From IMG/VR virus record IMGVR_UViG_3300032217_000958, positions 1-48,469 of that record: 48,469 nucleotides of DNA; one strand, written 5' to 3'. The translations under genes and the position numbers were made by a program. The notes under the pieces were generated by a model that was given only the letters and a program-made list of their open reading frames with translations, ran no database searches and was not told the origin of the DNA. Origin of the DNA: a virus. Shown in pieces: positions 22,287 through 29,802 of this stretch (position 1 is its first letter; each line of letters begins with the position of its first letter).

Positions 22287-22814
22287 ATGGCAGCTGACGC
22301 ATTATTGGGTTTTAAAACAAGCTCTCTTACAAAATCGGGAGCCGCTGCAACTACTACGTTTGGCGCTGGTACAACACTTGCAGCAACAGATGCACCACTC
22401 AACATCTTGCCACAAGTACAACTTCGCGAAGGCAATTTGTACTTAAAAGTTTTGATTAGCACTACGTCGATCACTGCAACAGGCACTGGTTATGTACAGT
22501 TCCAAGTTGGCCTTAAAGCCAGTAAAACTGTAAACGGTACATATACAGTGCTTCATCAAACCCCATCTGACATGGTTTACATGCAGGCTCCAACGGCAGC
22601 AACGAATACGTTTAGCGGTAAATCAACATTTGTCGCGTATATTCCAATGATTGCTCCTTCGGGCTTTACGGATTCAACTTCTACAGTACAGGATCTGTAT
22701 ACATTCTTCCGTGTCGATGTAACTGATACGTACAATGGTGCTACAGCTCCTTCTGCTGGTGGCTACACGTACAAGGTTCAGGTCGTTAGTGGTAAGGACG
22801 GCGGTATCCTTTAA
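22287..22814 (+). CDS. possible head decoration protein
   Basis: A 175-residue Thr/Ser/Ala/Val-rich protein with beta-strand character and no cysteines, directly after the capsid gene with an AAGGAGAT ribosome site. This place and composition fit a capsid decoration or cement protein, though it might be a neck component. No sequence family recognised. Its stop overlaps the next ATG (TAATG). Confidence 0.5.
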   Translation: MAADALLGFKTSSLTKSGAAATTTFGAGTTLAATDAPLNILPQVQLREGNLYLKVLISTTSITATGTGYVQFQVGLKASKTVNGTYTVLHQTPSDMVYMQAPTAATNTFSGKSTFVAYIPMIAPSGFTDSTSTVQDLYTFFRVDVTDTYNGATAPSAGGYTYKVQVVSGKDGGIL

Positions 22815-23461
22815 TGACAAGGGGAGAGATCAAACGTAGAATCCGTCTTTTGGGACGGCATTACTTCGGGTCTGAAAATGATCAGGATCCGTTTGGTCTC
22901 GACCTACTCATTATTGAGGTTTGCAACCAGATTGCTAGGTCTACTGATTGCTACATAGGCAAAAGGTATCTAGATCTGGTTGCAGACCAAGTTGCTTACT
23001 GTGCAAGTGACCTATATAAGGTTCGCAACATCCAAGTACTTTCAACCTCCGGTAACTGGGAACGCATGCGTACCTGGGATGCTTGGGATAAGAAAGTTGA
23101 CATGGTGAGAAACGATGGCTCTGGCGCCTATCCATCTCACGCAGTCATCTTTGGTATGAATAAGATCGAGGTATACCCACCTCCAGCTACAAATATTACT
23201 CAGGGTTTGATGGTTGAAGGATATGGGATACCTGGAGATTACTGGTCATACGACAGTAGTGGTATTGCGCAAACTATGTCTGATGCTACAACCTGCCCTT
23301 TACCTGAAGTGGCACACGACTGTTTGGTTTACGGTGTGTTGTCCATCCGTGCAATGCAAGAGGGTGATACTAACTCATTTCAAATGTATAACGCACAATA
23401 TGAAAATCGTCTTGGACTTGTCGAATCGTACGCAGCTACGTACGCAAGGAAGGCAGTCTAA
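22814..23461 (+). CDS. head-tail adaptor-like protein 1
   Basis: A 215-residue protein that begins MTRGEIKRRIRLLGRHYF and has an alternating helix/strand make-up like phage head-tail connectors (gp6/T7 gp11-like proteins that plug the portal exit). Helix LLIIEVCNQIARSTDC, the strand-rich part with RNIQVLSTSG and MNKIEVYPPP, and a C-terminal helix DCLVYGVLSIRAMQ are visible. The next gene has the same layout, and together they would form successive rings below the portal. Overlaps both neighbours by TAATG. Confidence 0.6.
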   Translation: MTRGEIKRRIRLLGRHYFGSENDQDPFGLDLLIIEVCNQIARSTDCYIGKRYLDLVADQVAYCASDLYKVRNIQVLSTSGNWERMRTWDAWDKKVDMVRNDGSGAYPSHAVIFGMNKIEVYPPPATNITQGLMVEGYGIPGDYWSYDSSGIAQTMSDATTCPLPEVAHDCLVYGVLSIRAMQEGDTNSFQMYNAQYENRLGLVESYAATYARKAV

Positions 23462-24195
23462 TGGCACAAACCATGGCGCAGTTGCGCAAAGAAACTTACA
23501 AGATCTTAAACGAGGCCAATAACACCACTGTCGGTGCATTGGGTGACGGTACCGGTGGTATTGTCTCTAGCTATGACAGCGACTCCACAATCAACATGTT
23601 TATTGCTGAAGGAGTTGCTGAATTATGCCGTTCATGTGTAGCCTATCCAGTTACTGGTACATTATCTTTTTCGTCCGGTATACGGACTGGTTTGATTCAG
23701 GACATAACAAGTCCAAGCCCGACAAATGCGACTCTTTGGTTTCCAACAGATGCCCTGATTGGTAGTACATTATTGACGCACACTGGTGAGTCCAGTTTGC
23801 GCGCAAATGATCTTACATACGCATCTACCACAGTAGCAACTTCCGCAAACGTAACTCATTGGTATAGGCATGACAACTTTGCTGTTAGCCTTTATCCTTA
23901 CGTAGTGGGAGCCACTACAACTTTAACCCTACGTGGTTACGGTGTTCCAGACTGTACATTGGCTGACGGGACGTCATTTAGTTTCTTGCCAGATGACTTA
24001 CTGCGACAAGCAATTCCAGCGTTTGCTGCAACTAAAGTCATTATGAAGAACATAGATGACCCTACATTAGCTAGTCGCATGTTCTGGAAGAACTGGTACG
24101 ACACAGTCCGCATGAAGCTGTATATGCAGCTAGATACTGGCCTTAGACGTCCAGGTGGCCCTTTTGCAATCCCTCCAGTGGTGGCACAGCAGTGA
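23461..24195 (+). CDS. head-tail adaptor-like protein 2
   Basis: A 244-residue protein with the layout of the previous one: N-terminal helix (MAQLRKETYKILNEAN), the helix MFIAEGVAELCRSC, a strand-rich core ending in LTLRGYGVPDC, and a C-terminal helix LPDDLLRQAIPAFAATKVIMKNIDDPTLASRM (in parts). The shared xVxGYGIP/LRGYGVP element suggests the two are distant paralogues. Probably a neck or adaptor protein. It ends in a Pro-rich tail and overlaps the next gene by 4 bp. Confidence 0.55.
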   Translation: MAQTMAQLRKETYKILNEANNTTVGALGDGTGGIVSSYDSDSTINMFIAEGVAELCRSCVAYPVTGTLSFSSGIRTGLIQDITSPSPTNATLWFPTDALIGSTLLTHTGESSLRANDLTYASTTVATSANVTHWYRHDNFAVSLYPYVVGATTTLTLRGYGVPDCTLADGTSFSFLPDDLLRQAIPAFAATKVIMKNIDDPTLASRMFWKNWYDTVRMKLYMQLDTGLRRPGGPFAIPPVVAQQ

Positions 24196-24488
24196 ACGTA
24201 GCCTGGGGACGCATGATGATAATTGCTATTGCTGCTTTTATTACATCGGCAGCTCCTGAGTTTGACTCTGCGTGGAAGACACAACACATCTCCGATACCG
24301 CAACTTATGGCACAGTGACTAAGGCTATACTCTTGTCTAGTGTTGAAGGTATCCGTGCTGGTATACCAGCTATGGCAACTGCGTTGATTGCATTCTTTAT
24401 GAGGCAAGATAGCAATCTTCCAGTGTTTACTGCTAAGTTACCGGAGGTGAGAAAAGTCAGTGAAACGACGAGGGACATCGATGGATAA
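24192..24488 (+). CDS. small membrane protein, GTG start
   Basis: A 98-residue protein with a hydrophobic N-terminal span (MMIIAIAAFITSA, about residues 8-20) and a second one near residues 50-68 (GIPAMATALIAFFM), then a charged tail. The GTG at 24192 overlaps the stop of the adaptor gene by 4 bp; an ATG at 24213 is an alternative and would shorten the first span only slightly. Followed by a holin-like gene overlapping by 8 bp. A holin, antiholin or spanin-like role is possible, not shown. Confidence 0.5.
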   Translation: MNVAWGRMMIIAIAAFITSAAPEFDSAWKTQHISDTATYGTVTKAILLSSVEGIRAGIPAMATALIAFFMRQDSNLPVFTAKLPEVRKVSETTRDIDG

Positions 24489-24765
24489 GTTGCAAATTGA
24501 CTTGAACACATTGCTTGCAGGTTTTATTGGTGCGTTAATTGGCACTGATTGGAACAAGATAAAAAATGTGTTGCAGGGAGCCATCACAGTATTGTCTGGT
24601 ACTGCCTCTGCTATCTACCTTACTCCCATCATGGCTAATCAATTAGGTTGGGAAAAACCACATCAAATGATTGGACTATCGTTCCTACTTGGTACTCTTG
24701 GCTTACGTACCGTACAAGCGTTTAACTTAATTATTGAAAAGTCTCTTAAGAAGGTAAGCGAATAA
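24481..24765 (+). CDS. holin-like membrane protein
   Basis: A 94-residue protein with a short polar N-terminus (MDKLQIDLN) and three hydrophobic segments: LLAGFIGALIG (about 11-21), a longer one including AITVLSGTASAIYL (about 36-57) and MIGLSFLLGTLGLRTVQAF (about 64-82), with a basic end. Size and topology fit a class I holin, which would let the CHAP or 3D enzymes reach the wall. The start at 24481 is chosen as the first ATG with GAGGGA upstream; the longer frame has no ribosome site. The family is not recognised by sequence. Confidence 0.55.
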   Translation: MDKLQIDLNTLLAGFIGALIGTDWNKIKNVLQGAITVLSGTASAIYLTPIMANQLGWEKPHQMIGLSFLLGTLGLRTVQAFNLIIEKSLKKVSE

Positions 24766-24766
24766 T

Positions 24767-24949
24767 ATGTCTTGGCTAAGTAAGTTTGTAAAAAAGATTG
24801 CTAACATTCCTGAAGTCAAAGTGCCTTTTGGTGAGGCTATGGTATTGCGTCAGATTGCTGACAACCTAGACTTTATGAGTACATCAGATCTTGAGATGCT
24901 ACGTGATCTTACGTTGGTTGCTATTGCAAACAGGAAGGTCAAGAAGTAA
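24767..24949 (+). CDS. hypothetical 60-residue protein
   Basis: A short helical protein: MSWLSKFVKKIANIP is an amphipathic basic helix, followed by VPFGEAMVLRQIADNLDFMS and a C-terminal helix ending in KVKK. It starts 2 bp after the holin-like gene's stop and overlaps the next gene by TAATG. An amphipathic membrane-surface helix adjacent to a holin is suggestive of lysis control; unproven. Confidence 0.55.
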   Translation: MSWLSKFVKKIANIPEVKVPFGEAMVLRQIADNLDFMSTSDLEMLRDLTLVAIANRKVKK

Positions 24950-25227
24950 TGGCACAAGTAACAACAAACATACGGTTACTTTCCGTAGAGCAAACAGACG
25001 CTGGTGAATTGATTTTCAGATTTAGTGATAATCCGTTAGTTGGTGTGTACTTTGAAAACATGGATGTTTTCAATAGCCTTATTCAACAAGTTGATCAATA
25101 CAATGAATTATTGAAAAAGCTGTTAATCCTTGACTGGTCACAAGAAAACGTTGAAGGTAAGTATGCGATGCTTGACTGCGACACACTTGATGACCTATGG
25201 GTTAAAGGGACTATGATTGCACCGTAA
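24949..25227 (+). CDS. hypothetical 92-residue acidic protein
   Basis: A small acidic protein with a strand-like N-terminal half (ITFR-type alternation: LIFRFSDNPLVGVYF) and a helical middle (VFNSLIQQVDQYNELLKKLL). No motif, cysteine pair or membrane span of note (one Cys near residue 77). Overlaps neighbours on both sides by TAATG. Position before the fibre genes suggests a tail-related or chaperone role, which I cannot support further. Confidence 0.55.
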   Translation: MAQVTTNIRLLSVEQTDAGELIFRFSDNPLVGVYFENMDVFNSLIQQVDQYNELLKKLLILDWSQENVEGKYAMLDCDTLDDLWVKGTMIAP

Positions 25228-26360
25228 TGGCAACACTAGCGTATCCACATACCATACGAGCATTCTCAACATTCCAAGGTGCATCAGATAATAAATCGTG
25301 GAATACGTTTGACCTTGCCACTGGCCCAACAAAAATAGGTTATCTTTTTCAAGCTGAAGTAACTGGAAGTATTACTCAAGTTTGTTTTAAATTTCAATCT
25401 GCTACCGCATCTAGTTCTGGCGTTATCAAGGTAGGCATTCAAAATGCAACAAATGGTGGTACGTGGTCAACTCCAGATGGAACATATTTAGGTTCGGTCA
25501 ATGTATCTTGGACGCAATCTACACAAGCCGGAACAATAGTTGAAGCGACTTTAGGTACGTCAGTCAGTGTAACTAAAGGTAATGTTTACTACTTTGTTTT
25601 GGAATATGTCAGCGGAACAACACTTACTTTGGGTACATGGATTAACACAGTCGGTTATTCAAGTGGATTGCCCGGATCAACTTATTGGAACGGATCTAGT
25701 TGGACAGGAGTAAACGGCACTAATTCTCAGCCACCTGTATTTGGGTATTACGTAGGTCAATGGTATGGAAACATATACAAAGATTTTACTTACCTAACAG
25801 CTGGCGGTACACCTGTTACTGAGGGCAACATAATTACGTTTAACACTGACGCAAGCGTTACGTCTTTGCAATTATCAAAAGTTAGTGCAACTGTAAATAT
25901 AAATGCATTCTTTGGGTCTTCTTCAAAAAGTGTTAGAGTCAGAGTTGGGTCTGTTTCTGGAACTACGTACACCGATATATCGACTGCAACAATTGCAGCA
26001 GATTTGCGTAACGTAATTGTAAAAGATGCTGGTTCTTCTCAGTGGGCTATGGAATATTGTTTTACGTTGCCTACGGCGGTCAACGTGCCAACTAATACAC
26101 CTGTGTATATTGGCATTGAAGCTAATGCAGGTGATGGAAACAATAGAGCATTAAACACACTAAGTACAACTGCTCAATCAACTTCTCACTGGGCGTGTTG
26201 GACTCAATGCCCTAATGGTTATTTTGCAACTTTAAGTGGAACAACGTTAACAACAGACACGCTTAAAAAATGTTGGCACAATTATCACTTTGATGGAATT
26301 ACTACATCTGCCAGTGGCGGTGGTGGAACATCCGCATCGTTTGCAATGTTTAACGGGTGA
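25227..26360 (+). CDS. beta-rich tail/fibre protein, module copy 1A
   Basis: A 377-residue protein dominated by Thr, Ser, Gly, Val and aromatic residues, typical of a beta-sandwich fibre. Strands such as KIGYLFQAEV, VIKVGIQNA and GNVYYFVLEYV are visible, with a Gly/Ser-rich tail near the C-terminus (SGGGGTSAS). The gene two downstream (27029-28162) is also 377 residues and has the same order of parts, and each is followed by a homologous partner gene, so this is the first half of a duplicated pair. Probably a host-recognition or tail-decorating protein. The catalytic or sugar-binding site, if any, is not evident. Confidence 0.6.
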   Translation: MATLAYPHTIRAFSTFQGASDNKSWNTFDLATGPTKIGYLFQAEVTGSITQVCFKFQSATASSSGVIKVGIQNATNGGTWSTPDGTYLGSVNVSWTQSTQAGTIVEATLGTSVSVTKGNVYYFVLEYVSGTTLTLGTWINTVGYSSGLPGSTYWNGSSWTGVNGTNSQPPVFGYYVGQWYGNIYKDFTYLTAGGTPVTEGNIITFNTDASVTSLQLSKVSATVNINAFFGSSSKSVRVRVGSVSGTTYTDISTATIAADLRNVIVKDAGSSQWAMEYCFTLPTAVNVPTNTPVYIGIEANAGDGNNRALNTLSTTAQSTSHWACWTQCPNGYFATLSGTTLTTDTLKKCWHNYHFDGITTSASGGGGTSASFAMFNG

Positions 26361-26363
26361 CAT

Positions 26364-27029
26364 ATGTACCAGATCAAACTCTCAGAATCAACAGCTACAC
26401 GCAGACGCATTCCAGTTTTACTTGTAGATTCCACGGACGGCTATACGCCTAAGACTGGACAGACTGCGCCTACGGTAACTATATCTAAGAATGGAGCCAC
26501 CTCAGCAATTGGAACTGGTACATGGACAGAAATTGCGAATGGCCAGTATTACTATGAGTTTGCTTCTGGTGAAGTAGACACGCTTGGATGGATTGCAGTT
26601 AATGTGCAGAAAACGGCTTGCCGTCAGTACAACGCTATTGTCCAAGTCATGGCTTACGACTATGCTGCTGGCACTAACCTAGGTCTTACTAACCTTGATG
26701 CACTCATTAGCAGTCGTCAGGCTACGTTTGCATACACGACTCCACCAACAACTACCGACATATGGTCAGCAGCTACTAGAACACTTACTAGTGGTGCTGC
26801 TCCTAGTGCTACAACTATTGCAGATGCTATACTTAACAGGAAGTTAGATAGCACAGGTGACGGCACAGACACACTAAATGAGCGCACTGTTCGATCCGCG
26901 TTACGTGCAATGCGTAACAAAGTATCTGTCGCATCGGGAGTAATGACGGTGTCTAAAGAAGACGATACTGCGACAGCGTGGTCTGCTACGCTTTCTAACA
27001 CCGCTAACGTAACGGTGGATCCAACCTAA
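26364..27029 (+). CDS. tail-associated protein, module copy 1B
   Basis: A 221-residue protein. N-terminal beta-domain (IPVLLVDSTDGYTPKTG, ... YYYEFASGEVDTLGW), then a linker, then a C-terminal segment IADAILNRKL...RTVRSALRAMRNKV...MTVSKEDDTATAWSATL that recurs almost unchanged at the end of the gene at 28164-29288. That segment looks like an assembly or trimerisation tip. It starts 4 bp after the upstream stop (ATG 26364) and overlaps the next gene by TAATG. An upper-baseplate or fibre adaptor is the best guess. Confidence 0.6.
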   Translation: MYQIKLSESTATRRRIPVLLVDSTDGYTPKTGQTAPTVTISKNGATSAIGTGTWTEIANGQYYYEFASGEVDTLGWIAVNVQKTACRQYNAIVQVMAYDYAAGTNLGLTNLDALISSRQATFAYTTPPTTTDIWSAATRTLTSGAAPSATTIADAILNRKLDSTGDGTDTLNERTVRSALRAMRNKVSVASGVMTVSKEDDTATAWSATLSNTANVTVDPT

Positions 27030-28162
27030 TGGCAAACATAGAGTTATATTGGCCGCCAATGCTACAGGCAAACAACGGTACACCCAATGCTACTACATCT
27101 ACTTTTACGTTAAGCTCAACTAGTACCACTTCGGTTACAGGTCTAGGATGGGTATTTCGCGTTAAAGAAAATGTTACTATTACATCTTTTTCATTTTTAA
27201 CAGTAACAGTAACAGGAACTCCCGGAACATTAACTGGAGGATTAAAAGCAGTCAGTACAGGTGGTGGAGTGATCACAGCTGACACAACAACGTGGCTTGG
27301 TGGCAATACTGCATTTGGTACGGCAACATCCTACACGTCTGGTACTTGGAATACAATTACGTTAGGTACGTCATACACAGCACAACGAGGCGATGTTATA
27401 GGAATTTGGATACAACCAACTAGTGGAAACTGGAGTGCAACAGCAACACCAACAGTTCACACTATAGCCGTATTGCGAGCGTATCAAAACGTATCTCATT
27501 TAACTCGCGCTCCATATGTAGTTTCAGCCAATGGGTCAACAACGGTTACAAAACAAAGTGTTACAACTCCTTGTTTTATGTATCATTCGTCAACTAAATC
27601 TTATGGTTGGCCGTTTACACTTGCAACAGACATTGGTGCGGCTATCGACAGTACAACGACTCCCGATGAGTTTGGTTTACGGTTCAGGTTGCCTACATCT
27701 TCGTGTTCTTCGTATTCTGTTGCGGGTGTCTTAGTAAGCGGTCTTCTTGGAACTGGAGATTGGGATTTAGTTTTGTATGATTCAAACGGTACGACTGAGT
27801 TACAAAACATCACCATTGATAAAGATCAAATTTACAACGCTTCATCCTACCCGCATCACGTTTACTTTAATGAGACTACGTTGTCTTCGTTATTGCCAAA
27901 CACTTATTACCGAGTAACACTTCGCCCAACATCTGGTACCAGTATGGGTACTACGCATTACTGGACACTGAAAAGTGCTGCTGATAGAACTGCATTGACT
28001 GATCAGGCGGCAGACATCAACTGGTGTGAGCGAACTGACGCTGGTGCATGGACAGACACCGACACTAGGTTGCCAGTAATGCAACTTATCATTACTGATA
28101 TAACTGGCGGAACTGCTGGAATGATTGTGCATCCGGGGACTGCTGGCGGGATGAGAGGTTAG
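27029..28162 (+). CDS. beta-rich tail/fibre protein, module copy 2A
   Basis: A 377-residue Thr/Ser/Gly-rich beta protein, counterpart of the gene at 25227-26360: same length, a lectin- or carbohydrate-binding-module-like beta-sandwich in the N-terminal half (WVFRVKENVTITSFSF, GDVIGIWIQPTSG), a central part with an aromatic-rich strand (SYGWPFTLATDIG), and a second sandwich towards the C-terminus (YYRVTLRPTSGTS) ending in a Gly-rich tail (GGTAGMIVHPG). Sequence identity with copy 1A is low, so the duplication is old or the resemblance is in layout only. Followed by its partner after 1 bp. Confidence 0.6.
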   Translation: MANIELYWPPMLQANNGTPNATTSTFTLSSTSTTSVTGLGWVFRVKENVTITSFSFLTVTVTGTPGTLTGGLKAVSTGGGVITADTTTWLGGNTAFGTATSYTSGTWNTITLGTSYTAQRGDVIGIWIQPTSGNWSATATPTVHTIAVLRAYQNVSHLTRAPYVVSANGSTTVTKQSVTTPCFMYHSSTKSYGWPFTLATDIGAAIDSTTTPDEFGLRFRLPTSSCSSYSVAGVLVSGLLGTGDWDLVLYDSNGTTELQNITIDKDQIYNASSYPHHVYFNETTLSSLLPNTYYRVTLRPTSGTSMGTTHYWTLKSAADRTALTDQAADINWCERTDAGAWTDTDTRLPVMQLIITDITGGTAGMIVHPGTAGGMRG

Positions 28163-28163
28163 T

Positions 28164-29288
28164 ATGAAGGAAATTGTAAAACGTGGCGCAACTAGCAATA
28201 TTATGCGCGTGTTCCTTCAGGACTCAACATCTACAACAGGTGCTGGTAAAACTGGATTATTATTTTCCACTACGGGACTTATTATTGCTACCATTGCTGA
28301 CAATGAGTCAACGGCTACAACATATACGGTTGCTGGTTCTACCATTGAAAATATTACAACATTAGGCACATTTGCTGCTCCTACTGCAACTAAATGTCGT
28401 TTTAAAGAAGTTGACGCTACTTACTTTCCCGGTGTATATGAGATTCATATTGCTGATGCCAGGTATGCAGTAGCAAACTCAACACAGCTGCTTGTCAGTG
28501 TTCAATGTACTGGAGTTGCTCCAGTAATGTCAGAAGTACAATTAGTAGCCGTTGATCTATTGGATACAGTGCGATTTGGCCTTACAGCCATACCTAACGT
28601 GGCTCAAGGCACAACAGGATCTCTTGCATTAGGTAACGCTACTGGGCAAGTAACAGTGGTGACAAACAACGACAAAACTAGTTACGCACTATCTGGCACA
28701 CAAACGTTTAACGTCACGGGCAACATTACTGGTAACCTGTCTGGATCTGTTGGATCTGTAACGGGAGCAGTAGGCTCTGTTACTGGTGCTGTTGGATCAG
28801 TTACTGGCTCAGTTGGGTCTATTGCTACTGCTGGTATAGCACCTATAGCAGATGGAATACTTAGCCGCAAACTTGCCATGAATGGCAACATAAGCGATGT
28901 GTCCGTCACGTCGATTTCATCTGCAACGTTTACAGGTGCTAACACGTACATTGCTGGAGATGCTGTGCAGTTTATTACAACCGCTCCAACAAGTTTTGCG
29001 CTTGCGACAAAGTATTACGTTATAGCAACTAGCCTTACCGCTACAACCTTCCAGCTTTCTGCAACGTCAGGTGGATCAGCTATTACTACTGTATCTACGG
29101 GTGCGTACACTGTTTACCCAATTGACGATAGGACAGTCAGATCGTCGATGCGATACATACGCAATAAGGTGGCAATCTCAGGTAGTACAATGACTGTATC
29201 GACGGAAGATGACGCAACCGCATCCTGGACGGCAACACTTACAACATCACCAGGTGTGGATCCTGTAACTACACTTGATCCAGCATAG
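28164..29288 (+). CDS. tail-associated protein, module copy 2B with inserted repeats
   Basis: A 374-residue homologue of the 221-residue gene at 26364. The N-terminal domain is similar in layout. Two inserts make it longer: a Gly/Ser/Val/Thr 7-residue repeat tract (GSVTGAV and variants, about residues 193-222) that looks like an elongated fibre stem, and a beta-domain of about 75 residues (243-319) carrying YYVIATSLTATTFQLSAT, the same type seen three times in the 1440-residue hub protein. After this comes the shared C-terminal RTVRSSMRYIRNKV...MTVSTEDDATASW end. ATG follows GAGAGG. Confidence 0.6.
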   Translation: MKEIVKRGATSNIMRVFLQDSTSTTGAGKTGLLFSTTGLIIATIADNESTATTYTVAGSTIENITTLGTFAAPTATKCRFKEVDATYFPGVYEIHIADARYAVANSTQLLVSVQCTGVAPVMSEVQLVAVDLLDTVRFGLTAIPNVAQGTTGSLALGNATGQVTVVTNNDKTSYALSGTQTFNVTGNITGNLSGSVGSVTGAVGSVTGAVGSVTGSVGSIATAGIAPIADGILSRKLAMNGNISDVSVTSISSATFTGANTYIAGDAVQFITTAPTSFALATKYYVIATSLTATTFQLSATSGGSAITTVSTGAYTVYPIDDRTVRSSMRYIRNKVAISGSTMTVSTEDDATASWTATLTTSPGVDPVTTLDPA

Positions 29289-29296
29289 GAGTAATA

Positions 29297-29794
29297 ATGG
29301 CAACAACAGTCGCAATGACACAGTACAGCGCAAACAAAACGCTGAACTTTTGGCTAAATGGAGGAGGTACATCTGTCACCCAAGCAGCTGCGCGTCCTTA
29401 CATTTATCTTATGAAAACCGCTCCAACTGATGACGTTGGAACAAGTTATACAGCCGTTACTGGTGTAACTTATACTCCAGTGCTAGTCACAGCAATGACT
29501 GTTGGTGCGCCAGCAACTCCTGCTGACTTTCAAAGAGCATTTAACGCTGCCGCAATATCAGTAACCATTAGTGGAGGAACAACCGATACTTGTGTAGGTA
29601 TATTGCTTACACTAGGTAATGCTGCTGTACCGGCCCTAACCGGCAACAACGATTTTAGTTCAGCCGCGACTGTCAATCCTGTTATTTATTATGGAACTTT
29701 TGCAAGTTCAATTACTTTGAATAGCGGTGACACATTGACGTTTGCAATCGGAACTAACGCTGGCGCGACTGGTATTACAGTAGATCAGTATTAG
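29297..29794 (+). CDS. tail/fibre protein
   Basis: A 165-residue Thr/Ala-rich beta protein with a layout that I associate with small phage tail-fibre or tail-tip proteins: MATTVAMTQYSANKTLNFWLNG, a turn with YIYLMKTAPTDD, and ending in a DTLTFAIGTNAGATG strand region. No recognised domain name. ATG at 29297 follows AGGAG after the stop of the preceding gene, and the repeat protein gene follows 8 bp later. Probably part of the adsorption apparatus. Confidence 0.5.
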   Translation: MATTVAMTQYSANKTLNFWLNGGGTSVTQAAARPYIYLMKTAPTDDVGTSYTAVTGVTYTPVLVTAMTVGAPATPADFQRAFNAAAISVTISGGTTDTCVGILLTLGNAAVPALTGNNDFSSAATVNPVIYYGTFASSITLNSGDTLTFAIGTNAGATGITVDQY

Positions 29795-29802
29795 GTAATT
29801 AA

